DNA from: Nitrospira sp.
GTDB lineage: Bacteria > Nitrospirota > Thermodesulfovibrionia > Thermodesulfovibrionales > SM23-35
Reading direction: 5' to 3'
DNA: 14,807 nucleotides
Assembly (NCBI GenBank): GCA_016873575.1
Contig: VGWY01000039.1
Coordinates: forward strand, 1-14,807
The notes beneath the pieces are model-generated. The model was not told the DNA's origin. It was given only the letters and a program-made list of their open reading frames with translations, and made no database searches. A program made the translations under genes and the position numbers. How positions within the stretch are numbered: the first letter of the stretch is position 1; each line of letters opens with the position of its first letter. This document shows, piece after piece, positions 6,642 through 14,226 of this stretch.

Positions 6642-6801
6642 AATGGCAGCACTTATGCTCATGCTTGTGATGGTCGTCATCATGACGATGCTCGTGGATA
6701 TGCTTCTCTACTAAATGTTTGTGTTCATGACCATCGTGAGTATGAGTCATTTCCTTGTGCTCATGCGCGTGTTCATGCTTATCCTTGTTATGGCAACACA
6801 T
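6640..6801 (-). CDS. Small histidine-rich metal-binding protein (53 aa)
   Basis: 53 residues from ATG at 6799-6801 to TAA at 6640-6642. Nineteen residues are His, mostly in HxH or HxxxH spacing (HEHAHEHK, HTHDGHEHKH, HIHEHRHDDDHHKHEHK). The protein starts MCCH and ends CCH, a Cys-Cys-His clamp at each end. No signal peptide or membrane segment is seen, so it should be cytosolic. Such peptides bind Ni, Zn, Co or Cu for storage, buffering or delivery (compare HypB His tails, Hpn or SlyD tails), but it has no homologue I can name. An exceptionally strong Shine-Dalgarno (6812-6817) argues it is truly expressed at high level. It is divergent from the radical SAM gene and lies about 1.25 kb from the metal-uptake operon. 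A hairpin terminator overlaps its stop. Confidence 0.8.
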   Translation of the reverse strand: MCCHNKDKHEHAHEHKEMTHTHDGHEHKHLVEKHIHEHRHDDDHHKHEHKCCH

Positions 6802-6811
6802 TCTGTCTTCA

Positions 6812-6817
6812 CCTCCT
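6812..6817 (-). promoter_or_regulatory. Strong ribosome binding site of the His-rich protein
   Basis: On the minus strand the sequence is aaaggaggtgaagacagaatg: an almost complete anti-Shine-Dalgarno complement (aaaggaggtga), with AGGAGG ending 10 bases before the ATG. It is the strongest such site in the window and supports this short frame as a real gene. Confidence 0.8.
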
Positions 6818-6997
6818 TTCTTTCTTATAAATTAACACACAATAGTCCAGATTTCAAGACGGATACAAGATGAATCTGATATATTGGATGGAGAGAATCT
6901 TATGCAAGAGATTTAATAATAAAAATCTATTAATTCATTAATACGCATTGACAATAACTATTAGATTTTAATTTTTCGAAACAGTTATTTTATGTGT

Positions 6998-7003
6998 GAG
7001 GTG
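6998..7003 (+). promoter_or_regulatory. Ribosome binding site deciding the radical SAM start
   Basis: gaggtg at 6998-7003 lies 4 bases before ATG 7008 and itself overlaps an in-frame GTG at 6996 that has no such site upstream. This favours ATG 7008 over GTG 6996 (four residues longer). Confidence 0.6.
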
Positions 7004-7007
7004 CTAT

Positions 7008-8006
7008 ATGGTAAAAGGGATTGTTGAAAAAGCCTTATCAGGCGGTACGATTAATACAGAGGAAATTTCTCTGTTATTTGAAGTGCCTTTGTTCTCTTAT
7101 GATTCATCATTAATCCAGGCTGCTGCAAGGCAGATGTGCGAGAAGACATCAAATGGTTTTGCAGAGGTGCATGCACAGGTCGGCCTTGATATTGCCCGTT
7201 GCCCGCGCAATTGTCTTTTTTGCTCTTTTGCAGCCTGCAACGGCGTTTTCTCTGAAAATGTTGACTTGCCTGTTGAAGATGTTGTAAATCGTGCCTGTGA
7301 TTTTGAAAATGATGGAGCAAATGCAATCTATCTTATGACCACAGCAAGATATCCCTTTGAGAAGTTTATTGAAGTGGCAAAGGAAGTCAGAAAATCACTG
7401 AGGAGTGATACTATGCTTGTGGCCAATATTGATGATTTCTCAGAAAAACAGGCCGTTCAATTAAAAGATACAGGTTTTTCAGGCATCTATCATGCTTTGA
7501 GGTTAGGTGAAGGTAAGGACACCTCAATCCCACCCGCAAAGAGGCTCCAGACTTTCAGGAATGCAAAAGAAGCGGGCTTACTTCTCGGGACCTGTGTTGA
7601 ACCAATAGGGCCGGAACATGGTATTAATGAGCTTGTCGAAAAGACCATTATAACAAGAGAAGCGAAACCGGTTTTCAGTGGTGGTATGAGACGAATCCCT
7701 ATCCCAAATACGGAAATGGAAAAATATGGCATCGTGAGCGAAGCGAGAATGGCTCATATACTTGCTGCTATAAGATTAGCCACCGGATACGATATTCCGG
7801 GAAACTGTACGCATGAGCCTAATATTGTCGGTGTTGCAGCAGGAGCTAATTTAATATGGGCAGAAACAGGATCAAATCCCCGTGATACCGAAAAGGATAC
7901 AGAAGGCAAAAGGGGATTGACTGTGCAGCAGTGCCGGGAAATATTCAGAGAAGCTGAATGGCATGTCCTCTCAGGTCCTTCAAAATTCTTTAATACCAAA
8001 TCATAG
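7008..8006 (+). CDS. BioB-like radical SAM protein
   Basis: 332 residues. The radical SAM motif is C65-P-R-N-C69-L-F-C72 (CX3CX2C), so one [4Fe-4S] cluster for S-adenosylmethionine cleavage is expected. The N-terminal KALSGGTINTEEISLLFEVPLF helices and the GTCVEPIGPEHG segment resemble biotin synthase-related enzymes, as does length. However, the C-terminal part (RRIPIPNTEM, GNCTHEP, ANLIWAETGSNPRDTEKDTE) differs from BioB and carries conserved-looking Cys/His. No additional ferredoxin motif is present. I cannot assign a reaction; 'biotin synthase-related radical SAM protein' is the safest label. It is divergent from the His-rich gene (about 206 bp between starts) and convergent with the metal-uptake operon, with 49 bp between the ends. 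A cofactor or metal-cofactor role is possible from the neighbours only. Confidence 0.75.
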   Translation: MVKGIVEKALSGGTINTEEISLLFEVPLFSYDSSLIQAAARQMCEKTSNGFAEVHAQVGLDIARCPRNCLFCSFAACNGVFSENVDLPVEDVVNRACDFENDGANAIYLMTTARYPFEKFIEVAKEVRKSLRSDTMLVANIDDFSEKQAVQLKDTGFSGIYHALRLGEGKDTSIPPAKRLQTFRNAKEAGLLLGTCVEPIGPEHGINELVEKTIITREAKPVFSGGMRRIPIPNTEMEKYGIVSEARMAHILAAIRLATGYDIPGNCTHEPNIVGVAAGANLIWAETGSNPRDTEKDTEGKRGLTVQQCREIFREAEWHVLSGPSKFFNTKS

Positions 8007-8055
8007 TTCCTTTATTTATTTTTCGGAATCTTTTATCCTCTCTAACAATCCATAA

Positions 8056-8544
8056 TCAATTGCTTTTTTCAGAAGAATGATGTTTTGATATTTCGTTTTG
8101 CAAGTTTTTTCGGTTTTTCAATAGAGTCCATAGTCCGAATATGGCCAGAAGGAAGCTGATCCCCACAAATGCCTTTGTGTACTGTGCAACGAGGGGTTTC
8201 TTGAAGGAATCCATAAAGAGATTTTCGTTGACGTTAACTTCTATCTGCGCACCGTGCATCCCGTGCTCGGATTCTCCGTAGACCTTTATGACCCATTTCC
8301 CTTTCCTGTCGGGCAGGAACGAGACAAACCCGTTCCTGTCCGTTCTTCCTTTCTGGTGGGGGATTTTGTCTCCCGGCCCGAAAATTTCATAGGAAGAGTA
8401 GCTTGCCGGGTCATCCTCCGCATAAAATACCCGCACGCTGATGCCTTTGTTTTCGACCTGATAATGGACGGAATGGGCAATAGCCGGACTGTAAAGCCCG
8501 GCTATGAACCCGATAACTATGATAAGTATGCTCGTGTATTTCAT
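8056..8544 (-). CDS. NikL-like periplasmic protein with C-terminal membrane anchor
   Basis: 162 residues. An N-terminal signal peptide (1-23) ends AIA, giving a predicted mature start HSVHYQV with two histidines in the first four positions. A domain of about 85 residues, beta-rich in appearance (ISVRVFYAEDDPASYSSYEIF, DRNGFVSFLPDRKGKWVIKVY, HGMHGAQIEV), follows. A single membrane helix (about 125-142) comes next, then a short basic cytoplasmic tail. This matches the layout of NikL, an accessory part of Nik-type ECF nickel transporters. Its start overlaps the upstream DUF4198 gene stop by four bases, so they are coupled. It is the last gene of the operon. The assignment to NikL rests on layout and context; a carboxypeptidase-regulatory-like fold with other function is possible. 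Confidence 0.6.
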   Translation of the reverse strand: MKYTSILIIVIGFIAGLYSPAIAHSVHYQVENKGISVRVFYAEDDPASYSSYEIFGPGDKIPHQKGRTDRNGFVSFLPDRKGKWVIKVYGESEHGMHGAQIEVNVNENLFMDSFKKPLVAQYTKAFVGISFLLAIFGLWTLLKNRKNLQNEISKHHSSEKSN

Positions 8545-9245
8545 TTTAGCTCGAAGGTAAGAACGGTGGTAAAGGACAGGTAATCCGCGTTTGGATCACC
8601 TTTTGCGGGTATCCTTTTCTTGGCAACAATAAACTGCTTTCCTTTTTCGCTCACCTTCATATTGGCAATACCTTCTTTATTTGTTTTAACGGTTTCCTTA
8701 TTATTATTGATTTCAATGGAAGCCCCTTCCACCGGCCTTCCGTCAAAAAGCACCTTTATCGGCAGAAGATCTTCGAGTTTCAATGCATGAGGATTTTTCA
8801 GAGGCATAATTTCAAACTTCATCCCGGCAGGCTTTGATGCAGTATCGCTGTTGCCAAAAAGGGATTTAGCAAACTGATAAGAATATATCGCATCTATCAC
8901 CTGCAGACCGGTCTTTTGCGCCTCTCTTTTTGTGAGCCTCTTTTTGCCTTCAGGCGTGGTTACAAGATAACCACCCTCGAAGGAAAGGGTTATCATGGGT
9001 ATATCTTTCTTTGATAATAAAAATACTTTATCCTTTTCGTCCTTTCTCTCGAAGGTAACCTCTTTTCCTTTCTTATCAAAAGCTTTTACCTCTTTTACTC
9101 GTTCAGGTTCATACGGGTCTGTTTCGGGATAGTGTCCCCATGAGACTCTGAACCTGTCTCCATCTTTTTCAATCCAGAGATGATGAGCAGAGGCTGATTG
9201 AGCAAACAGCAAGATAACAACTATTGCCAGAATACGTTTTTTCAT
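8541..9245 (-). CDS. DUF4198 (NikK/COG5266-like) periplasmic protein, second copy
   Basis: 234 residues. A signal peptide (1-20) ends SASA; the mature protein would begin HHLWIEKDGDRFRVSWGHYPETDPY, the classic DUF4198 N-terminus (AHxLW...GHxxE). The C-terminal part has FEIMPLKNPHALKLEDLLPIKVLFDGRPVEGASIEI, the second conserved block, and an edge-strand ending SFTTVLTFELK. These proteins are periplasmic partners of nickel/cobalt uptake systems and are thought to bind or hand on the metal; direct biochemical proof is limited. A good ggagg precedes the ATG. The gene lies 55 bp after the first DUF4198 copy and overlaps the NikL-like gene. It differs substantially from the first copy, so the pair is not a recent duplication. 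Confidence 0.75.
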   Translation of the reverse strand: MKKRILAIVVILLFAQSASAHHLWIEKDGDRFRVSWGHYPETDPYEPERVKEVKAFDKKGKEVTFERKDEKDKVFLLSKKDIPMITLSFEGGYLVTTPEGKKRLTKREAQKTGLQVIDAIYSYQFAKSLFGNSDTASKPAGMKFEIMPLKNPHALKLEDLLPIKVLFDGRPVEGASIEINNNKETVKTNKEGIANMKVSEKGKQFIVAKKRIPAKGDPNADYLSFTTVLTFELK

Positions 9246-9300
9246 ATTCCTATTCCTCCCTGTACTGCAAGGGAATTATTAACTGGCCTGACCTGTTGTC

Positions 9301-10035
9301 TCATTTTATTTCAAAGGTCAACGATGCAGAGAAGTCCACCTTGTAATTTGATACAACCATCCATACTCCAGGCTGACTGATCCGGACATAAGCTACTCCC
9401 TCTTCATTGCTTTTTGCAGAGATGGGGAATGGTTCATCTTCGGAGAAATACCCCGCATAGGTGGCGTAAACATAAGTAGACAGGGGCTTCCCTTCAAAAA
9501 GCACCTTAACGGGCATAGAGTCCCCGGATTTTACCTCCGTAGGATTCTTTAAAGGAACAATCTCGATCCTATGGCCAAAAGGTTTGCTGACAATCGCATT
9601 CCCTTTGTCTGCAACAGTTTTGTCTACAACAATAATGGATTTGCCGTATTTTTCTGATGTGACATTTTCCCTATCGCCCTTTCTTTTTCTGTGAGCAGCA
9701 ACTACGTAGGTTCCTTTTTTGTCAAAGGTGATTTCACCTGCCAATGCCCCTGCCTTTTCTCCCTTTTTATCTTCCCAGGTCTTTTCAATTTCCCTTATTT
9801 GTCCATCAGGACAAAGATAAGAAAAGCCTGTCAGATCGGTTCTGCTGATTAAAATACCGTAATAAGGGTAATTGTGACCGAATACTACCTTTACAGTAGT
9901 CTTTCCTCCTGCCTCCGGATAATGGTTATCAACATTAAGCCATAGATCATGAGCCATTGCCATATTGGAATTTACAAAGAAACAAATAAATATCCAAAAG
10001 ATGATCTGTAAGAAATTACGCCTATTTTTTTTCAT
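9301..10035 (-). CDS. DUF4198 (NikK/COG5266-like) periplasmic protein, first copy
   Basis: 244 residues. A signal peptide of about 28 residues ends AMA, so the mature protein starts HDLWLNVDNHYPEAGGKTTVKVVFGHNYPYYG. Conserved blocks follow: FDKKGTYVVAAHRKRKGD, RIEIVPLKNPTEVKSGDSMPVKVLFEGKPL, and the ending VDFSASLTFEIK, which mirrors the FTTVLTFELK end of the second copy. Sequence supports two immunoglobulin/transthyretin-like beta domains. Context (TonB receptor 63 bp upstream, second copy and NikL-like protein downstream) implies periplasmic metal handling just inside the outer membrane. A ribosome site (aaggagc) stands 8 bases before the start. Confidence 0.75.
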   Translation of the reverse strand: MKKNRRNFLQIIFWIFICFFVNSNMAMAHDLWLNVDNHYPEAGGKTTVKVVFGHNYPYYGILISRTDLTGFSYLCPDGQIREIEKTWEDKKGEKAGALAGEITFDKKGTYVVAAHRKRKGDRENVTSEKYGKSIIVVDKTVADKGNAIVSKPFGHRIEIVPLKNPTEVKSGDSMPVKVLFEGKPLSTYVYATYAGYFSEDEPFPISAKSNEEGVAYVRISQPGVWMVVSNYKVDFSASLTFEIK

Positions 10036-10098
10036 AATTGCTGCTCCTTTTTAGATTTTGTTGTTAGTTTTCTAAATATTACCCTGCCAAGGCATCCC

Positions 10099-12399
10099 TT
10101 AAAAAGTGTAATTCAGGTTCGCATAATAGTTTCTCCTTGGATAAGGATGTGAAACGTGATAGCTTTCGTCGGTGATGTTGTCAACCCCGAGAGTTGCCGT
10201 CAGATTCTTCTGGAATCTATATGAAAACCGTGTGTCGAACACCAGAAAATCGTCAATTCCGCCGTAGCCGCCCTTATCGTCACTGTTATCGAGTGTTGCG
10301 AACTGTCTGCTTGCGTAGTGCCCGGCCAGAGTAACGAACCATTGATCGGAAGGAGCATAATCCAGAACACATTTTATGCGCCAATCCGGCACCCGTGGAA
10401 AAGTCTTTCCAACACTTGCGGGAACGTTGTCATTTCTCAGAATCTTGGATTCGGTCCAGGCAAGATTAGTGAAAATCCCGAGACCTTCAATCAGGAATTT
10501 ACGTTTGTTCACAGCAAACTCGATACCCCTGGTTCTTACCTCATCAACATTCTGGTAATTTGTCACGTTGGTGTAGGTGTTTGTTTGACTGTTGATGGCA
10601 TCCTGAATATCATCCTGAAAGAAACTTAACCGCGTTTCTCCGTCGCTTCCAATGGTTCTGGTGATCGTGAAATCTTTGGACAATGCCTTCTCCGGTTTCA
10701 AATCAGGATTAGCATTTTGTATAACTCCCTGGGCGTTAATCCCACCGTAATAGAGTTCCCCGACTGTGGGGTATCGCTCGGCAAGAGCAAGGGAGTAACG
10801 CAGCCTCCAGTTTTCGGTTGGTTTGAAGGTTGTGGAGAATTTTGGCGAAAAACTACTTTTATTTTTATCGGCTATTTCTGTTTTGACTCTTCCTGATGAT
10901 CCATCGGTTGATTTTGCGCCGTCATAACCTTCCCACATTTCATATCTACCTCCCAGGTACACGGCCCACTGATCGCTAATGTCCCATGTGTCTTCAATAA
11001 ACAAAGCATCGGTCTGTGTTTTTCCTTCAGACCCCAGGCTCAGGGTCGTTCTGGTATCGCTCTTCCAATTTGACGCATTCCATGTTTCACTGTCTGTGAA
11101 ATAAAGATCGAAGTGGTAGCCGGCTCCCATAGTGTGCAGACCCGTCCATTTGATGTAATAAGAGGCTTTCAGGTCTGCCGTATACCAGCCGCTGTCGTTG
11201 TCCGCGACCTTGCCAGAGCCGCCGTTTTCAGATTGAGGTGGTGTGGTGCCTGATGTAAGGGTGAGGTCTTTGACATTTTCGTAGAAACTTACCGTAGCAG
11301 ATACCTTCAGCCCATTGGAGGAATCGAGAGAATAGGTGAGTCCGTACGAGATATCCTGTTTTTCACTCTTTTGATACGTGAACGTAGAAGAGCTGAGATT
11401 ATAGCTGACACCGTCAATATCCACTTTGCCTGAATAGACCGGGTTTCCTTTGGAGTCTCTAAGATACGTCTCCGGTGAGTCAGCATTTTGTGTGCTATCC
11501 CAGAAGGCACAGATAAAACGAATCTGCGACTCAGTGGTCAGATCATAGGCCAGTTTGATTTTAAAGGTATTATTGATCAATTCCTGTTTTCCGGGAGACC
11601 CCAGAATGTATCTTTTATTCCCCTGAGGGTCGAAATCCAATACCCATCCGGTAACTGGATTACCCACAGTGGCGCCGCCGTCAGATGCTTTTTTGGCCAT
11701 ATAGCTGATTGGCTGGATATCTGTCTGGAGCCGGTCATACGATAGCATGAAAGAAAGTCGTCCCAATTTATCCCCATAAGATCCATATGCTGAATATCCC
11801 TGGATGTCTTCATCGGTCTTATATTCGTGGAAGTTCTGATAGAAGTATGTAGCGTCTGCTTCAATCTCCCTTTTTTGTGGAAATCGGGTTGTGATCATGG
11901 CTGTTCCGGAAATGGAATTGCCGCTCAACGCAGCGGAAAAGGGACCATATATTATATCTACCTTCTCTATTTCCTGAGGAAAGACCATCTGCCACTTGGG
12001 CGCGTTGCTGTTACCTGCCCCGAGAAAATCGCTGATCTGGATACCATCCGTAAACACCTGCGTCCTTGCGGTCATAAATGAGGCATTGCCCCGGATGACC
12101 AATGGCCTGTTGGTGGAACCAGGATAGAGTTTGCGCAGGTAGGAGCCGGGCATGTACTTGAATACATCCGATGTGTCGATGGCATTGATCCTCTCGATAC
12201 CTTTAGCAGTTAACGATTCTACAACAGCAGGCATGTTGACGGTGGCTTCGTCTACTATCTTTCCTGTAACGGTTACAACGATTTCCTCAAGTTTTGTTTC
12301 TTCTTTTTCCTCTTTCTTTATCTCTTCTGCCATTGCCAATGAAGTGGAAATCAACAAACCCAAAAGGGCACTCAAAATAATCTTCAGAACATTTCTCAT
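10099..12399 (-). CDS. TonB-dependent outer-membrane receptor, probable Ni/Co uptake
   Basis: 766 residues. Signal peptide 1-24 (ending AMA), a Glu/Lys-rich linker (25-37), a TonB box EEIVVTVTG (38-46), then the plug domain (DVFKYMPGSYLRKL, RPLVIRGNA, EIEKVDIIYGPFSAALSGNSISGTAMITT). A beta-barrel of about 22 strands with many aromatic turns follows, including LRYSLALAERYPTVGELYYGG, and a C-terminal strand ending YYANLNYTF with terminal Phe for BAM recognition. Length is typical of siderophore/cobalamin/metal receptors. No STN signalling domain is present, so it is a transporter and not a transducer. The start is supported by aaggaggt 5 bases upstream. The substrate is inferred from the DUF4198 and NikL-like neighbours as nickel or cobalt (possibly chelated). 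A copper or other metal complex is a possible alternative. Confidence 0.85.
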   Translation of the reverse strand: MRNVLKIILSALLGLLISTSLAMAEEIKKEEKEETKLEEIVVTVTGKIVDEATVNMPAVVESLTAKGIERINAIDTSDVFKYMPGSYLRKLYPGSTNRPLVIRGNASFMTARTQVFTDGIQISDFLGAGNSNAPKWQMVFPQEIEKVDIIYGPFSAALSGNSISGTAMITTRFPQKREIEADATYFYQNFHEYKTDEDIQGYSAYGSYGDKLGRLSFMLSYDRLQTDIQPISYMAKKASDGGATVGNPVTGWVLDFDPQGNKRYILGSPGKQELINNTFKIKLAYDLTTESQIRFICAFWDSTQNADSPETYLRDSKGNPVYSGKVDIDGVSYNLSSSTFTYQKSEKQDISYGLTYSLDSSNGLKVSATVSFYENVKDLTLTSGTTPPQSENGGSGKVADNDSGWYTADLKASYYIKWTGLHTMGAGYHFDLYFTDSETWNASNWKSDTRTTLSLGSEGKTQTDALFIEDTWDISDQWAVYLGGRYEMWEGYDGAKSTDGSSGRVKTEIADKNKSSFSPKFSTTFKPTENWRLRYSLALAERYPTVGELYYGGINAQGVIQNANPDLKPEKALSKDFTITRTIGSDGETRLSFFQDDIQDAINSQTNTYTNVTNYQNVDEVRTRGIEFAVNKRKFLIEGLGIFTNLAWTESKILRNDNVPASVGKTFPRVPDWRIKCVLDYAPSDQWFVTLAGHYASRQFATLDNSDDKGGYGGIDDFLVFDTRFSYRFQKNLTATLGVDNITDESYHVSHPYPRRNYYANLNYTF

Positions 12400-12450
12400 T
12401 AATAACCTCCTTCTTTCTTCTCACCCCCCTTTCTGCTAAAATAAAAAGGG

Positions 12451-12537
12451 GCGTTGGTCATTCTCAACGCAGGCTAAAACCTGCGGCTGCCAATGTCCTC
12501 GGGGGCAGGGAATCCTCGCCAAAGGTCAGCCCTGCCC
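12451..12537. repeat. REP-like palindrome cluster between exbD and the receptor gene
   Basis: Three hairpins are packed here: gcgttg/caacgc (12451-12456 with 12465-12470), cgcagg/cctgcg (12468-12473 with 12480-12485), and gggcaggg/ccctgccc (12503-12510 with 12530-12537). The first two share three bases and are mutually exclusive. The central motif gcaggctaaaacctgcggct resembles a widely dispersed intergenic palindrome of the type gcaggctaaagcctgcggct. The 175-bp gap around it contains no gene. I looked for a cobalamin or NiCo riboswitch in it and found no matching conserved core. It could modulate transcript stability or partial termination within the operon. Confidence 0.6.
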
Positions 12538-12574
12538 ATATTATTTTGAATTTTTAATTTTGAATCTTAAATTT

Positions 12575-12964
12575 TTAGTTATCATCACCTCCCTTTTCTG
12601 TCTGGATTGCTACTCTCCTGAATCCCAGGTTATTAATGATATCCAGGACATCCACAAATACCTGAAGCCGGATGTCCCTGTCCGCACGTACCAAGATAGG
12701 AGTTGTTTTGTCCAGAAGAAGCATTTTGTTTTGTAATCTATCAAGAGTCACTGCCGATGAATTGAGATAGACTGTTCCGTTTCTGTCAATGGATATAATC
12801 TGATTTTTCAGAATCTCCTTATGTTCGGCAGATGCCTTTGGAAGCGAAACGTTAATCATTCCGGAGGCGATTAACGTTGATGTGGTAAGGACGATTGTAA
12901 GCAGTACGAGCATTACATCCACAAGGGGAATAACATTCATATAGTCAAATTCTTTTTCTTCCAT
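12575..12964 (-). CDS. exbD: ExbD/TolR-family biopolymer transport protein
   Basis: 129 residues. A short cytoplasmic N-terminus is followed by one membrane helix (about 11-32) with IPLVDVMLVLL; D16 is the conserved proton-channel aspartate. A periplasmic domain follows (VSLPKAS, ISIDRNGTVYLN, ILVRADRDIRLQVFVDVLDIINNLGFRRVAIQTE), the usual ExbD/TolR fold. Length is typical (about 130-140). It works with ExbB to power TonB with the proton motive force. It overlaps exbB by 20 bp and is separated from the receptor gene by 175 bp containing palindromes. A gggag lies 8 bases before the start. Confidence 0.9.
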   Translation of the reverse strand: MEEKEFDYMNVIPLVDVMLVLLTIVLTTSTLIASGMINVSLPKASAEHKEILKNQIISIDRNGTVYLNSSAVTLDRLQNKMLLLDKTTPILVRADRDIRLQVFVDVLDIINNLGFRRVAIQTEKGGDDN

Positions 12965-13379
12965 TCATTGTCTCCCATTGTGCAAGAAGCACCTTCACCT
13001 TCCTCAGTAAAAAGTTATAAAAGGCTATTGAGGGGATTGCAACAACGAGTCCCACTGCTGTTGCCTTTAGCGCAAGGGCAAGTCCTGTCATGATCTTGCC
13101 GGTATCCATCAACCCTTCCCTGCCTATGGTATAAAATGTAAGCATTATGCCGAGCACGGTTCCGAGTAATCCTATGTACGGTGCATTGCTTCCGATGGTT
13201 GCTATGATATGCAGTTTTTTTGTGAGCTCTATCTCAAGGTTTTTTCTTTCATCGAAGCTTTCCACCCTGATTTTCCTGAAAACAAGATATCTCTCCACTG
13301 CAATTGAGCCTGCAATTACACTCATGATTATCAGAAGCCCGATAATCCCGTAATCAACTATTGCCGAAAGCCATTCCAT
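12945..13379 (-). CDS. exbB: ExbB/TolQ-family proton channel protein (short form)
   Basis: 144 residues, shorter than Escherichia coli ExbB (244) because the N-terminal and large cytoplasmic loop regions are reduced. Three hydrophobic helices are visible: about 8-28, then the pair starting ATIGSNAPYIGLLGTVLGIMLTF and the following ALALKATAVGLVVAIPSIAFYNFLL. These are the MotA/TolQ/ExbB signature, including the APYIGLLGTV motif and the ALKATAVGL-x-VAIP motif. It forms the pentameric ring around ExbD. It lies 18 bp after tonB, preceded by aaggaga, and its 3' end overlaps exbD, so all three are coexpressed. Confidence 0.9.
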   Translation of the reverse strand: MEWLSAIVDYGIIGLLIIMSVIAGSIAVERYLVFRKIRVESFDERKNLEIELTKKLHIIATIGSNAPYIGLLGTVLGIMLTFYTIGREGLMDTGKIMTGLALALKATAVGLVVAIPSIAFYNFLLRKVKVLLAQWETMNGRKRI

Positions 13380-13397
13380 GAGTGTTTCTCCTTTTTT

Positions 13398-14159
13398 TCA
13401 TCCATCCTTTTTCAGAACAAAACGTATGGTGAGCAAAGCCTTTGAAGCAATACTTGCACCGTTATGATGTGCAGGGGAAAAGGTTGACATCTTTACTGCT
13501 TCTACGGCAGATTCTGTAAAGCCATATCCTGCTGATTCAACAACTTCAACATTCATGAGCTTACCCTTTTCATTTATGAAAAGCCTCAGGACAACCCTGC
13601 CTTCTTTCCCGAGCTTTTTTGCCATCATGGGATAAACAGGCATTTGCCTTTTCAGAAAAGAGGGAGCACCTCTATTGCCAAACGCTGTCTCGACAACAGA
13701 AGATGTGCCGGACGAGGCAGCATACGCCACACTGTTCCCCGTACTTTCGCCACCTTGCTGGGGGATTGGCTGAATCACAGGTTCAGGGGTGCTTGCCACA
13801 GAGACTGTCTCAATGCTTTCAGGTGCATCGTTCCTGATGACTGTCTCATGCTCTTTGACAGGAGTGTCCTTTGTCACCGGCGTTTCTTCTTTAATCTCTC
13901 GCCTCTCCGGCTCAACAGGTTTGGGTCTCTTTATCTCTTTGACATGCTGAGGTGCCTGAGTAGTCTGCTCTGCCATACGGGCAAATTCGATATAATATGT
14001 TTTTATGTCTGGACTGCCTTTTTGCAGAGAGAGAATAAAGAAAATAACAAAGATGATTGAATGGATGAAAAGTGATGTTATCAACCCGTATTGCTGCTCA
14101 TTCGTGCTATCCAATCCTTGCATATTTGTATCTGCCCTTGTATGTCTATTCTTTATCAT
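13398..14159 (-). CDS. tonB: TonB energy-transducing protein
   Basis: 253 residues. A cytoplasmic start is followed by a membrane helix (about 24-46) with the S29-x3-H33 pair conserved in TonB proteins and needed for coupling to ExbB/ExbD. A Pro/Glu/Lys-rich periplasm-spanning linker (about 70-135, e.g. KRPKPVEPERREIKEETPV) comes next. After that is the C-terminal TonB domain: PVYPMMAKKLGKEGRVVLRLFINEKG, VEVVESAGYGFTESAVEAV and STFSPAH. It would contact the TonB box of the receptor encoded three genes downstream. Position first in tonB-exbB-exbD-receptor order marks it as a dedicated TonB. An internal ATG at codon 13 is a possible alternative start; neither ribosome site is strong. Confidence 0.9.
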   Translation of the reverse strand: MIKNRHTRADTNMQGLDSTNEQQYGLITSLFIHSIIFVIFFILSLQKGSPDIKTYYIEFARMAEQTTQAPQHVKEIKRPKPVEPERREIKEETPVTKDTPVKEHETVIRNDAPESIETVSVASTPEPVIQPIPQQGGESTGNSVAYAASSGTSSVVETAFGNRGAPSFLKRQMPVYPMMAKKLGKEGRVVLRLFINEKGKLMNVEVVESAGYGFTESAVEAVKMSTFSPAHHNGASIASKALLTIRFVLKKDG

Positions 14160-14226
14160 TTCTCAAAAACCATATCATTCAGGCAAAAAGCCGGATGCGG
14201 AGCGTCAGCCCCACACCCCGCACTCG

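Noticed and set aside
6502..6714. Plus-strand 70-aa frame with a hydrophobic Met/Val/Leu-rich tail
   Set aside because: Its tail is the antisense of the His codons of the minus-strand His-rich gene (cat read as atg), and it lacks a ribosome site.
6801..7007. NikR operator between the divergent genes
   Set aside because: No GTATGA-type or GTGTTAC-type half sites with NikR spacing were seen; only a weak unrelated dyad is present.
11307..11864. Additional frames inside the receptor gene
   Set aside because: They are shadows of the 766-aa frame, which has full plug/barrel features.
12400..12574. Cobalamin or NiCo riboswitch ahead of the TonB receptor
   Set aside because: The hairpins do not contain the conserved B12-box or the NiCo four-way-junction core; the sequence fits dispersed palindromic repeats better.
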